A stretch of 64,000 nt of DNA, taken from positions 62,001-126,000 of the forward strand of contig CAWDVK010000002.1 of NCBI GenBank assembly GCA_963805715.1, written 5' to 3'. The notes under the pieces were generated by a model that was not told where the DNA came from, made no database searches, and saw only the letters and a program-made list of their open reading frames with translations. The DNA comes from CAWDVK01 sp963805715. Lineage in GTDB: Bacteria > Actinomycetota > Actinomycetes > Streptosporangiales > Streptosporangiaceae. Shown piece after piece: positions 25,894 through 34,491 of this stretch (within the stretch, counting starts at the first letter, position 1; each line of letters opens with the position of its first letter). The translations under genes were made by a program, and so were the position numbers.

Positions 25894-26397
25894 TCACGGC
25901 GGGCCTCCCGGGATGAGGTTCTGGCAGGCGCGCATGGCGGCCTGGAAGACCGGCGAGCTGGGGCCGCTACCGGGGGGTCCCTGGATCTGCACCCCGTTGG
26001 CATTCACGACCGGGTCCGGCATGGTCGGCAGCCCGTGCGAGCGCATGCACGCGACGTAACGCAGGGCCTGAGCGGTGAACTGGCGCTGCTGCGCCGGGGT
26101 CATCGGGGCGCCCTTCGGCATCAGGTGCTGGCAGGCCTTGTTCGCGGCCGCCATGATCGAGCCCCCGGCGAGATGGTCCTGCCTGCCGTTGATGAGGATA
26201 TTGCCCTTGCTGTCGGGATCGGGGAAGCCCGGCTCGCCGTGGCCGCGCATGCACTGCGCGTAGGCCAGCGCCTGCTGGTAGGCCGTGGAGCCGGATGCGA
26301 CGGACCCGCCGCTGCTCCCGCCGCAGGCGGCCACCAGCAGCGCTGTCCCCGCCGCCGCGGCGGCCAGGATGCCAGCTCGCAGGAAGGCGCCGCTCAT
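25894..26397 (-). CDS. Lipoprotein with paired CMRxHG motifs
   Basis: A 167-residue lipoprotein with lipobox LLVAAC and then a glycine/serine linker. It has two motif halves: AQCMRGHGEPGFPDP with KACQHLMPKG, and VACMRSHGLPTMPDP with RACQNLIPGG. Its ATG overlaps the stop of the upstream chimeric lipoprotein gene (ATGA), a classic coupled arrangement. It lies 62 bp upstream of the MacA-like adaptor, so it is probably an exported component or substrate receptor of that efflux system. Function unknown. Confidence 0.85.
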   Translation of the reverse strand: MSGAFLRAGILAAAAAGTALLVAACGGSSGGSVASGSTAYQQALAYAQCMRGHGEPGFPDPDSKGNILINGRQDHLAGGSIMAAANKACQHLMPKGAPMTPAQQRQFTAQALRYVACMRSHGLPTMPDPVVNANGVQIQGPPGSGPSSPVFQAAMRACQNLIPGGPP

Positions 26398-26927
26398 GGC
26401 CCGCCGCCTGGCAGCAGTGACCGGCAGGCCCGCTGCGCCGACGGCCGTGGCCGCGATCGCCGAGCTGGCGCCATTACTGCCGCCGCCGCACCCAGTGAGC
26501 AGGGCCAGCGCCGCACCGGCCGCCGCCAGCAGGCCAGGTCGCCCGAGCCGATGGCGGCCAGTGCCGCTGCGGCTGTCGCGGCCGCCCGGCCAGGAGACAT
26601 TCCCATCAGGGTTCTGATGAACTGGCCCTGGCTGTTGGGATCGGGATAGCCCGGAGCGCCGTGCGAGCGCATGCACGCGGCGTAGGCGAGCGACTTCTGA
26701 AAGCCGGGCTGGCCCGCCGACTCCGCCGGGCCGGCTGATCCGCCGCCGCCGCCGCTGCACGCTGCCGTCAGCAGGGCCAGCGCGGTCACCCCGGCGGCCA
26801 GGACGCCGCGACGCCAGCATCGGCCGCGGCCGGCCCGGCGCTGCGGCCAGCCCGCGGCAGCGCTGCCGCGGGCCCTGTCGCTGCCGCGGGTCCTGCCGCC
26901 CGTGCGAGCCGAGATGACGCCGGTCAC
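26394..26927 (-). CDS. Rearranged lipoprotein gene fused from two or three family members
   Basis: The 177-codon frame starts as a normal family member: lipobox LLTAAC, then AYAACMRSHGAPGYPDP. After about residue 110 it leaves the family. In another frame the same DNA (about 26440-26562) reads a second lipoprotein signal sequence, LLAAAGAALALLTGCGGG. The last 15 codons return to the family's C-terminus, AQRACRSLLPGGGP. So the head of one gene, the head of another and the tail of a third lie in one short frame. The ORF is open and overlaps both neighbours by 4 bp (GTGA, ATGA), so it is probably translated. Its second motif half is lost. Confidence 0.6.
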   Translation of the reverse strand: MTGVISARTGGRTRGSDRARGSAAAGWPQRRAGRGRCWRRGVLAAGVTALALLTAACSGGGGGSAGPAESAGQPGFQKSLAYAACMRSHGAPGYPDPNSQGQFIRTLMGMSPGRAAATAAAALAAIGSGDLACWRRPVRRWPCSLGAAAAVMAPARRSRPRPSAQRACRSLLPGGGP

Positions 26928-27460
26928 GTCGCACCGCCGCCGTTCTTGTTCCTGAGCGGCTGGCAGAGCCGCTGCGCGGACTCGAACTGCGGCGAGTTCG
27001 GGTCAACGCCCTGCGGCAGCGAGAACATCACGCCGGGACCCTGGAAGACAGGGTCAGGGAAATCGGGAAATCCGCGTGAGCGCATGCAGGCGGCGAAGGC
27101 CAGGTTGTCGGCGACGAACACCCGCTGCTCGGCCGGAGTCCGCTTGCTGCCGCCGTCCGGCAGCAGGTACCGGCAGGAGAAGTTGGCGATCCGTCCCTGC
27201 TGAGAGCCCTGGTCGGTCCCGTTGACGACGAAAGTCCCCTGCCTCGTGGGGTTGGGGAACGTCGGCACGCCGTGCGAGCGCATGCACCTGGCGTAGGCGA
27301 GCGCCTTCTCGTAGGTCACCTTCGACGCGGTGGCGGCGGGCGAGGAGCTGCCACCGCACGCCGCCGCCAGCAGGGCGACAGCGGCCAGGCCGGCGGCCAG
27401 CATGGCAGTCGGCCCGGGCCGCGATCGCCCCCGCGGGTCGCCGCCGTTGCCGTCGTCCAT
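26924..27460 (-). CDS. Lipoprotein with paired CMRS[HR]G motifs
   Basis: A 178-residue lipoprotein, lipobox LLAAAC. It has two halves: ARCMRSHGVPTFPNP with FSCRYLLPDG, and AACMRSRGFPDFPDP with RLCQPLRN. It is the first gene of the lipoprotein/efflux operon, with AAGGA upstream of ATG 27460. It starts 308 bp from the divergent response regulator gene; the shared region contains the GGTGAC repeats at 27649-27689. In the second motif the His is replaced by Arg. Confidence 0.86.
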   Translation of the reverse strand: MDDGNGGDPRGRSRPGPTAMLAAGLAAVALLAAACGGSSSPAATASKVTYEKALAYARCMRSHGVPTFPNPTRQGTFVVNGTDQGSQQGRIANFSCRYLLPDGGSKRTPAEQRVFVADNLAFAACMRSRGFPDFPDPVFQGPGVMFSLPQGVDPNSPQFESAQRLCQPLRNKNGGGAT

Positions 27461-27648
27461 CTCGCAGTCCTTCTCGTTCTGCCGGTGACGCCTTGCCCGT
27501 CAGCCGCGCGGGCCCGGCCCGGCGAGCGGGGCCGGGCGGGAGCCGCGGCCTGGACATCGGAACGCGAGCCACGGCGTTCTCGGGTCCCAGCCCGGGCCGG
27601 TCGCGGCCGCCGGGTGATGTCCTGCGCAGCCAGTTGTACGCCCTCGCC

Positions 27649-27689
27649 GGTGACAGCACGGTCACAACGACGGTGACCTGACTGTCACC
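27649..27689. promoter_or_regulatory. Cluster of GGTGAC/GTCACC half-sites
   Basis: GGTGAC (27649), GGTCAC (27660), GGTGAC (27672) and GTCACC (27684) occur within 41 bp at 11-12-bp steps, about one helical turn. The last two form an inverted repeat with a 6-bp spacer. The cluster lies between the lipoprotein/efflux operon and the two-component genes, so it is a good binding-site candidate for the OmpR-type regulator. Confidence 0.5.
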
Positions 27690-27768
27690 TGCGGCCTGGC
27701 ATCCTGGAAGTGCCGCCCGCCCGGGCTGCTGGCTGGTGCATGCCGGACGCGGTGGCCAGGGAGAATCC

Positions 27769-28422
27769 ATGAGAGTGCTGGTTGTCGAAGATCATCAGCG
27801 GCTGGCCCAGGCCATTGCGGCCGGGCTGCGCGGCGAGTGCATGGCCGTCAACGTCGTATTCGACGGGCAGGAAGCCCTGCACCACGCCGAGGCCACCCGC
27901 TACGACGTGATCGTGCTGGACCGGGACCTGCCCGGCCTGCACGGCGACCAGGTCTGCCGGACGCTGGCCGAGCGCCAGTGCACCAGCCGGGTGCTGATGC
28001 TGACGGCCGCGAGCACCATTGCCGACCGGGTCGGGGGACTCGGCCTCGGCGCGGACGACTACCTGCCCAAGCCGTTCGACTTCACCGAGCTGGTGGCCCG
28101 CATCCGGGCGCTGGCCCGCCGCGCCGCCGCCCCGCTGCCGCCCGCGCTCACGCACGGCGACCTGTCCCTGGACCCGGCCCGGCGGGTCGCCGTCCGCGCC
28201 GGGCGGCGGCTGGCGCTCAGCCCGAAGGAGTTCGCCGTGCTGGAGTGCCTGCTCGCCGCCCGGGGCGCGCTGGTCTCCGCCGAGGACCTGCTCGAGCGGG
28301 TCTGGGATGAGAACGCGGACCTGTTCACCACGACGGTCAAGACCACCATCGGGCGGCTGCGCGGCAAGCTGGGTGACCCGCCGGTGGTCGAGACCGTCCG
28401 CGACGGCGGCTACCGGATATGA
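27769..28422 (+). CDS. OmpR-family response regulator
   Basis: A 217-residue response regulator. The receiver domain has VVEDHQ at the acidic pocket, phospho-acceptor Asp51 in VLDRDLPGL, Thr in MLTAAST and Lys in LPKPFDF. Residues 125-217 are a winged helix DNA-binding domain (LSPKEFAVLECLLAARGALVS, ending in VETVRDGGYRI). ATG 27769 has AGGGAG upstream, so an 11-codon extension is rejected. Its stop overlaps the kinase start (ATGA). It probably controls the divergent lipoprotein/MacAB operon. Confidence 0.93.
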   Translation: MRVLVVEDHQRLAQAIAAGLRGECMAVNVVFDGQEALHHAEATRYDVIVLDRDLPGLHGDQVCRTLAERQCTSRVLMLTAASTIADRVGGLGLGADDYLPKPFDFTELVARIRALARRAAAPLPPALTHGDLSLDPARRVAVRAGRRLALSPKEFAVLECLLAARGALVSAEDLLERVWDENADLFTTTVKTTIGRLRGKLGDPPVVETVRDGGYRI

Positions 28423-29732
28423 CCGCCATGATGCGCTCTGCCCGCCGGCTGCTCGCCCCGCCGTCCTGGCTCCGCCTGCCCCGCCGCACGGCGCGGCTGC
28501 GTCTCACCGTGCTCTACGGCTGCCTGTTCCTGGCCGCCGGGGCCGGCCTGCTCACGGTCACATTCTGGCTGGTTGACCGCGCCACCGCTGGTGCCGTCGT
28601 CGCCTCAGCGGGCCATTTTGTGGCGGTCCCCGGCCGGGCGTGCCGGGTTAACCTGACCCGGCTGCCGGGCACCGTGCGGCCGCCCGGGAACGTCTCCTTC
28701 CAGGTGCGAGACGTCAATCGGGTGCCGGGCGCAATAATGCCGGCCCCGTGCCGCGCCCTGCTGCAGGTTCAGCTCGCAGCGCTGCACCAGGTGCACACCG
28801 TGGATTTGCACGCGCTGGTCTTCGAGTCGGCCATCGCCCTGGCCGTGATGGCCGCGATAGCGGTCGCGCTCGGCTGGCTGGTGGCGGGCCGGGTGCTCCG
28901 CCCGCTGCGGGCCATTACCGCGACAGCGCGCCGGATCTCGGCCACCAGCCTGCACGAGCGGCTGGCGCTGGACGGGCCGGACGACGAGTTCACCGAGCTG
29001 GCCGGCACGCTGAACGGGCTGCTGGCCCGGCTGGAGGCTTCCTTCCAGGCGCAGCGGCACTTCGTGGCCAGTGCCTCGCATGAGCTGCGCACGCCCCTCA
29101 CCCTGGACCGGACCCTGCTGCAGGTCGCGCTGCGCAACCCCGGCACCACGGTCGAGCAGTGGCGGCTGACCGGGCGGGAGGTACTGGAGTCCGGGAAGCA
29201 GCAGGAGCGCCTGCTGGAGGCGCTGCTCACCCTGGCCACCAGCGAGGGCGGACTGTGCCATCGCGAGCCCGTCGACCTGGGCGAGGTGACCTACGCCGGG
29301 CTGCGCGGCGCCAAGAGCCGGATCGAGCGCGACCGGCTTCGCGTCGAGACCTCGGTCAGCCCGGCGCCGGTGCTCGGCGACCCGGACCTGATCGACCGGC
29401 TGGTCGCCAACCTGCTGGACAACGCCGTGCGGCACAACCTGCCCGGCGGCACCGTCGAGGTCAGTACCGCGGTCCGGGACGGCCGCGCCGTGCTGACGGT
29501 CGCCAACAGCGGCCTGGTCGTCCCGCCGGCCGAGGTTGACCGGCTCTTCGAGCCCTTCCAGCGGCTGGAGACCGCCCGCACCAGTGACGGCAGCGGCCAC
29601 GGCCTCGGCCTGTCCATCGTCCGGGCCATCGCCGCCGCCCATGGGGCGGTCCTCGCCGCGCACGCGCCACCCGAAGGCGGCCTGCGCATCGAGGTGGCCT
29701 TCCCGCTGACCGACAGCCCGGCTCAGGGCTGA
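28419..29732 (+). CDS. Sensor histidine kinase (EnvZ/BaeS type)
   Basis: A 437-residue kinase. Transmembrane helices lie at about 30-52 and 135-157, enclosing a sensor loop of about 80 residues with three Cys. Then come HAMP (GRVLRPLRAITATARRISA), HisKA with His221 in SASHELRTPL, and HATPase with N box NLLDNAVRHN and G box GSGHGLGLSIVRAI. It senses an extracytoplasmic signal and phosphorylates the regulator, whose stop codon it overlaps. The small periplasmic sensor with cysteines would fit a metal or redox signal, but this is inference. Confidence 0.93.
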   Translation: MTAMMRSARRLLAPPSWLRLPRRTARLRLTVLYGCLFLAAGAGLLTVTFWLVDRATAGAVVASAGHFVAVPGRACRVNLTRLPGTVRPPGNVSFQVRDVNRVPGAIMPAPCRALLQVQLAALHQVHTVDLHALVFESAIALAVMAAIAVALGWLVAGRVLRPLRAITATARRISATSLHERLALDGPDDEFTELAGTLNGLLARLEASFQAQRHFVASASHELRTPLTLDRTLLQVALRNPGTTVEQWRLTGREVLESGKQQERLLEALLTLATSEGGLCHREPVDLGEVTYAGLRGAKSRIERDRLRVETSVSPAPVLGDPDLIDRLVANLLDNAVRHNLPGGTVEVSTAVRDGRAVLTVANSGLVVPPAEVDRLFEPFQRLETARTSDGSGHGLGLSIVRAIAAAHGAVLAAHAPPEGGLRIEVAFPLTDSPAQG

Positions 29733-29735
29733 CGC

Positions 29736-30000
29736 TCAGCCGATGTCGCCGACGCCCGCGCTGCCGAAGTCGCTGACGGCACGGAGCCTGCCGTCATCAA
29801 CGAGCAGGTTGGGCCGCAGCAGGTCGGCATGGATTCACGCTGGCGTACCGTCCCACGCCGGTGCCAGCAGCGCGCGCTCCCAGGCGGCGGTAGCCGCATC
29901 GCTGTCGATGACGTCCCGGACCGACTCGATCGCCGCGCGTGTGCCCGCGTCGAGCTCGAAAAGCGGGGCGCCCCGCGCCGGGTGCCCCGGCTAGAGTGCT
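29736..30000 (-). pseudogene. Aminoglycoside phosphotransferase-family remnant with internal stop
   Basis: The minus strand reads PLFELDAGTRAAIESVRDVI, then LLAPAWDGTPA, a TGA at 29835-29837 exactly where this family has the Trp/Leu before IHADL, then IHADLLRPNLLVDDGRLRAV and FGSAGVGDIG to a stop at 29736. HADLLRPN is the APH catalytic loop (normally HGDLxxxN). The N-terminal kinase lobe and the region after the DFG-like motif are missing. It is a decayed antibiotic- or metabolite-kinase gene fragment. Confidence 0.65.
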
Positions 30001-30047
30001 CCGGCACCGGGCACCGATCTCACCTGAGCGCCGGGCATGCTGAGGGG

Positions 30048-30893
30048 GTGAGCAAGCCGGAGGCGGAGGCCCGTTTCGCGGATGAGCTGCAGCTGTTCCT
30101 GCGGCCGCGGCACCGCGGCGGGCCGGTGCGGTTCGGCTGCGACGGCGTCTCGTCGCTCGGCCACGTAGTGGAATCTCTCGGGGTGCCGCTGACCGAGGTC
30201 GGCAGCCTGACCGTGAACGGCAGGGCCGCCGGGCCCGGGTTCCGGCCGGCCGCCGGGGATGTCGTGGATGTCGGCGCCGTGCGCCGCCCGCAGCGCCTGC
30301 CGTCAGCGAGGTTCATCCTCGATGTCCACCTGGGCACGCTGGCCCGGCGGCTGCGGCTGGCCGGCCTGGACGTCGCCTACGCCAACGACCTGGACGACGA
30401 TGCCCTGATCGAGCTGGCGAACGCCGGGCACCGGGTCCTGCTGACCCAGGACCGCGGGCTGCTGAAGCGCAGGAAGCTCTGGCTGGGCGCATACCCGCGG
30501 GGCGCGCGGCCCGACGATCAGTTCCGCGACGTGCTGGACAGGTTCGCCCCGCCGCTGGCGCCGTGGACCCGGTGCCCGGCGTGCAACGGGCTGCTGTCGC
30601 CGGCCGGGAAGGCCAACGTCGAGGCGCTGCTGCAGCCAGGAACCCTGCGCAGCTACGACGAGTTCTCGCGCTGCGCGTCGTGCGGCCGGGTGTACTGGCG
30701 GGGGGCCCACGCCAGCCGCCTCGACGCGATCGTGGACTCGGCCGTCCGCACCGTCAGCGCGGCCGGCTCCGCCGCCGCCCCTGAGCGCCGCCGGCTCGCC
30801 CGCCGCCGCCGGCTGCCGCCGGCTCCCGCCGCCGCCGCTAAGCGCCGTTCCGCGCCGCCGTCGGCGCCCTGTGGTGGAATCGGCAGATGCTAG
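30048..30893 (+). CDS. Mut7-C RNase domain protein with ubiquitin-like N-terminus
   Basis: A 281-residue protein. Residues 8-82 form a MoaD/ubiquitin-like domain (LQLFLRPRHRGGPVRFGCDG, then FRPAAGDVVDVGAV). Residues 85-170 are a PIN-like Mut7-C RNase domain (FILDVHLGTLARRLRLAGLD, then RVLLTQDRGLLKRRKL) with acidic residues expected at the active site. A zinc-ribbon follows with CPACNG and CASCGRVYWRG. The final 45 residues are a Pro/Arg/Ala tail. The family is thought to cut RNA, perhaps guided by the ubiquitin-like part. Translation starts at GTG 30048 (GAGGGG almost adjacent). Its stop overlaps the start of the PPOX gene. Confidence 0.85.
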   Translation: MSKPEAEARFADELQLFLRPRHRGGPVRFGCDGVSSLGHVVESLGVPLTEVGSLTVNGRAAGPGFRPAAGDVVDVGAVRRPQRLPSARFILDVHLGTLARRLRLAGLDVAYANDLDDDALIELANAGHRVLLTQDRGLLKRRKLWLGAYPRGARPDDQFRDVLDRFAPPLAPWTRCPACNGLLSPAGKANVEALLQPGTLRSYDEFSRCASCGRVYWRGAHASRLDAIVDSAVRTVSAAGSAAAPERRRLARRRRLPPAPAAAAKRRSAPPSAPCGGIGRC

Positions 30894-31392
30894 AGACCCC
30901 GGATGACCTCGAACGCCTGCAGCAGCTGCTCGACCAGAGCGCGGCGCAGGCCCGCACCTGCGGGGCATCATCACCGGCGAGCGCCGGCTCACCGCGGCGC
31001 AGGTCTGCGAGCAGCTGACCGGGATGCGCCTGCTCGCGCTGGCCACGGTGACCGCCGACGGGCGCCCCCTGGTCGGCCCGGTCGACGGCTACCTGCTGCA
31101 CGGGTCCTTCTGCTTCAGCTCCGGGCGGAACTCGGTGCGGATGCGCCACCTGGCGGCCCGCCCGGCCGTCAGCGCCACCTACCTGCCGGGCGAGGAACTC
31201 GCCGTCACCGTGCACGGCCGGGCCGAGCTCTTCGACGTATCCGACCCGGCGCACCCCGAGCTGCGCCAGGCGATGCTCGGCCATTACCTGCCGCTGCAAG
31301 GACCGGGGTTCGCCGAATGGCTGGACCGGGAGAACCCGCTGGGGGCGCGTGTCGCGGCGGAGAAGATGTTCACCTTCGCCCTCGACGGCTGA
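30887..31392 (+). pseudogene. PPOX-family flavoprotein, single-base frameshift
   Basis: Translation from ATG 30887 gives MLETPDDLERLQQLLDQSAA and then leaves the family and stops about 25 codons later. One base shift near 30940-30945 restores AGPHLRGIITGERRL and then the PPOX-type split barrel (MRLLALATVTADGRPLVGP, FCFSSGRNSVRMRHL, AVTVHGRAELFDV), ending at 31392. The whole protein would be about 168 aa, a normal length. The shift equals one missing base in a GC-rich run. Either the gene died recently or the base call is wrong. Confidence 0.75.
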
Positions 31393-31443
31393 CATCGGCG
31401 GGGCCCGGGCCGGTGGCCGGGCAGCAACGGGCAGCAAGCAGCG

Positions 31444-32846
31444 CTAGGCGGAGCCGAGCACGTCAGCCAGGATCTCCGCGCCGCGCCGCAGCCTGGCCGG
31501 CTCCTCGGCGGCGTAGCTGAGCCGCAGGTACGGGCCGGGCGGCTCGCCGGGGAAGCTGGCCCGGCCGGGGCTCACTTCCAGGCCGCGGGCCGCGGCGGCC
31601 GCCGCCACGTCCGCGTCCGAGCAGTGATCCGGCAGCCGCAGCCACAGGTGCAGGCCGCCGGCCGGGATCAGCTCCAGCCGGCAGCCGGGCAGTTCCACCC
31701 GGATGGCCGCGGCGAGCGCGTCGCGGCGCTCGCGCAGCGCCCGCCGCAGGCCGGCCACGTGCCGCGGCCAGCCGGGAGCCGTCAGCACGTCGAGCGCGAC
31801 ATGCTGGAGGACCGGAGCGACGAACAGGTCGTCGCTGATCCGGCCGCGCCGCAGCCGGGCCAGCGCCGGCCCCCTGGCCGCCAGCCCGGCCACCCGCAGC
31901 CCGGCGGCGACCGGCTTGGACACCGAGCGCAGGTAGATCACGTGCCCGTCGTCGTCCATGCTGGCCAGCGGCGGGGGAGAGGGGTGGCCGAGGTCGAAGT
32001 CCCGCATCCAGTCGTCCTCCAGGATGAAGGCGCCTGCCCGCGCCGCGGCCGCCAGCACCGGACCGCGCCGCTGCGGCGCGAGCACCGCGCCTGCCGGGTT
32101 CGCGTAGCGGGGCTGCAGGTAGGCGAGCCGGGCGCCGGTACGGGCCAGCGCGTCGGCGAGCGCGTCCGGCAGCACCCCGTCCCGGTCGCCCGGTACCGGC
32201 ACCAGGGTGAGCCCGGCCGCCCTGGCCGCGGCCAGCGCCCCGATGTAGGTAGGCGACTCGACGATGACCGGATCGCCCGGCCCGCACAGATGCCGGAACA
32301 CGGCTGACAGCGCGGCCTGCCCCCCTGGCGTGATCAGGACATCGTGCGCGGTCAGCGCGCCGCCGGCCTCGGCGGCCAGGTGGCTGCGCAGCTCCGGCAG
32401 GCCCTGGGCCGGCAGCCGGGACCAGCCCCGCGGGCGCCGGCCCGCGCGGCAGCTGCGGCGAGCAGGCCGAGCGGCTGCAGCCGCTCATCGGGGAAGCCGC
32501 CGGACATCCCGATCGAGTCCGCGGGCGGCGGCTCGACCAGCCGCTCCAGGTCCGGCCCGAGGCCGGCCCGGCTGCCGAGCGCCAGGGTCTGCCAGGACAG
32601 GTCGGACGCCGCGGGCGCGGGCCGGCGCGCCGCTGTGAAGGTGCCGCTTCCCGGCCGGGTGACCACCAGCCCGCGGCGAGCCAGCCCGGCTAGCAGGCGC
32701 TGCACCGTGGCCGGGCTGAGCCGGTAGCGCTGCTGCAGCTCACGATAGGACGGCAGCTTGCTGTCCGCCGGCAGCGACGCGACCAGCTGCTCCAGGGCAG
32801 CCAGCGCGCCGTGCTGAGCAGCTGGCTGACTGCTATCGTTATTCAT
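31444..32846 (-). pseudogene. MocR/PdxR-type regulator (GntR-aminotransferase), single-base frameshift
   Basis: The N-terminal part from ATG 32846 has a GntR winged helix (LPSYRELQQRYRLSPATVQR, GLVVTRPGSGTF) and runs to FPDERLQPLGLL. About 32420-32440 the frame must shift by one base. The rest, SRLPAQGLPELRSHLA onward to 31444, is a fold-type I aminotransferase-like domain with ESPTYIGAL, FILEDDWMRDFD and the PLP lysine in RSVSKPVAAGLR. MocR proteins sense PLP or amino-compounds. The divergent EamA-type exporter is the natural target. One missing base explains everything, as in the two adjacent genes. Confidence 0.8.
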
Positions 32847-32868
32847 GAACCCTAATAGAAGCACTTCT
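32833..32868. promoter_or_regulatory. Overlapping divergent starts and promoters of mocR and eamA
   Basis: CATG at 32844-32847 holds both start codons, ATG on each strand. TATCGT lies 5 nt before the EamA start and TATTAG lies 5 nt before the MocR start on the other strand, as for leaderless mRNAs. AGAAGCACTTCT (32857-32868) is a dyad within the MocR promoter and a candidate operator for MocR. Confidence 0.5.
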
Positions 32869-33833
32869 GTCGCCAGCTGGAAAGCGTCACCTCTGCTGCT
32901 TGGCGCGGCCGGCGTGCTGTGCTTCAGCCTGACCTTCCCGGCCACCCGGCTGGCCGAGGCTTCCTTCAGCCCGGTCGTCGTCGGCGTCGGGCGCTCTGCC
33001 CTCGGGGCCTGCCTGGCCGTGGCCATCCTGGCCGCGCGGCGCGAGCCGCTGCTGCCGCCGCGCGCCATCGCCGGGCGGATGATCATCGTCGCGCTCAACG
33101 TCGGCGTGGGCTTCGGCCTGCTCTCGGCGATCGCCCTGCGCCAGGTCAGCAGCGTGCACGGCGCGGTGCTGACCGGGCTGATCCCGGCGGCGACGGCCGG
33201 GATGGCGGTGCTGCGGGCCGGCGAGCGGCCGCGGCCGGCCTACTGGGCCGCGCTCGGCCTCGGTCTCGCGGTGGTGATCGGGTTCGCGCTGGTGCAGGGC
33301 GGCGGGACGCTGCGCACCGGCGATGTGCTGCTGCTGGCGGCGATCGCGGTCGCCGGGCTCGGCTACGCCGAGGGCGGCGCGCTGGCCCGCGACTACGGCG
33401 GCTGGCGGGTCATCTGCTGGGCGCTGATCGTGGCCCTGCCGGTCACCCTGCCGGTCACCGCCGCGGCCGCGGTGCTCAGCCCGCCCCGCCATCTCACCGC
33501 GACCGCCGTCACCGGCCTGGCCTACGTCAGCTTCGTCTCCGTCTGCCTGGGCTTCTTCGCCTGGTACCGGGGCATGGCGCTCGGCGGCGTCGCCCGGGTC
33601 GGCCGCCTGCAGCTGGCTCACCGGCCCTGACCCTCGGCTGGTCAGCGCTGCTGCTCGGCGAGCCAGTCGGCTGGCTGAGCGCCGCCGCGGCGGCCGCGGT
33701 CATCGCGGCCACGGCCGTTGGCCGGAACGCCCGCGTCGACTCCGCGGTGCATCCCCTTCCTTCCGAAACGAAGGCCCCGGCGTGCTCCAGTGCCCGCCGC
33801 CAGCCTGCCGCGGACCTCGGGCCCGCGGGCTAG
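32845..33833 (+). pseudogene. EamA-family transporter, single-base frameshift near the end
   Basis: Ten-helix drug/metabolite exporter (EamA). The first nine helices read normally from MNPNRSTSVASWKASPLLLG to GVARVGRLQLAHRP, where the frame stops at 33630. Restoring one G in the sequence after CAGCTGGCTCA gives QLAQPALTLGWSALLLGEPV, the conserved last helices, and continues to 33833. EamA transporters export amino acids or metabolites. The MocR regulator shares the promoter. As it stands the last helix is lost, probably abolishing function unless the base is a sequencing error. Confidence 0.8.
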
Positions 33834-33870
33834 CCGCGGACAGCAACGCGGCCTGACCGAAGATAGGACC

Positions 33871-34491
33871 ATGGCCGACGCACTCGCGCAGCTCAGGGAG
33901 GCCGACCCGGTCCTGGCCCGGGTGATCGACGCGCATCCCGGCTTCGATCCGCGTGCGTGGCTGACTGACCTGCCGCGGATGGATGCTTTCGGCGCCCTGA
34001 TCTTCCAGGTGGCCGGCCAGCAGCTGTCGGTGCAGGCGACGCGGGCTACCCTCGGCCGCCTCCGGGAGCTCTTCGGCGGCGAGCTGCCGTCTCCTGAGGC
34101 ACTGCTCGCCGCCGCCCCGGAGGACCTGCAGCGGGCCGGGCTGTCGCGGCGGAAGATCGCGACTCTGCGCGAGCTGGCACGGCAGTTCGCCGACGGTCGG
34201 CTCAGCGCCGCGGAGCTGGAGCGGAGCTCCGATAAGGACATTGAGGCGCGACTGACCGCCATTCCCGGCATCGGCCCGTGGACCGTGCACGGGTTCCTGA
34301 TCATCGCGCTAGCCCGCGAGGACGTGGTCCTGCCCGGCGACCTGGCCCTGCGCAAGATCATCCAGCGTGTCTACCAGCTGGATCACCTGCCGTCGCAGGA
34401 CGAGGTGCGCACGCTCGCTGACCGGTGGCGGCCTTATCGCAGCCTGGCCACCAGCTACCTGTTCCAGACCGCGTTCGAGCCGCCGGCCTGA
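33871..34491 (+). CDS. DNA-3-methyladenine glycosylase II (AlkA-type)
   Basis: A 206-residue HhH-GPD base-excision glycosylase. Seen are IFQVAGQQLSVQATRATL (the conserved start of the domain), the helix-hairpin-helix ARLTAIPGIGPWTVHGFLI and the catalytic Asp in VVLPGDLALRK. It lacks the N-terminal beta domain of E. coli AlkA, as is common in short actinobacterial forms. It removes alkylated purines from DNA. ATG 33871 is chosen; the longer frame upstream reads through the end of the EamA gene. No ribosome site is visible. Confidence 0.9.
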   Translation: MADALAQLREADPVLARVIDAHPGFDPRAWLTDLPRMDAFGALIFQVAGQQLSVQATRATLGRLRELFGGELPSPEALLAAAPEDLQRAGLSRRKIATLRELARQFADGRLSAAELERSSDKDIEARLTAIPGIGPWTVHGFLIIALAREDVVLPGDLALRKIIQRVYQLDHLPSQDEVRTLADRWRPYRSLATSYLFQTAFEPPA

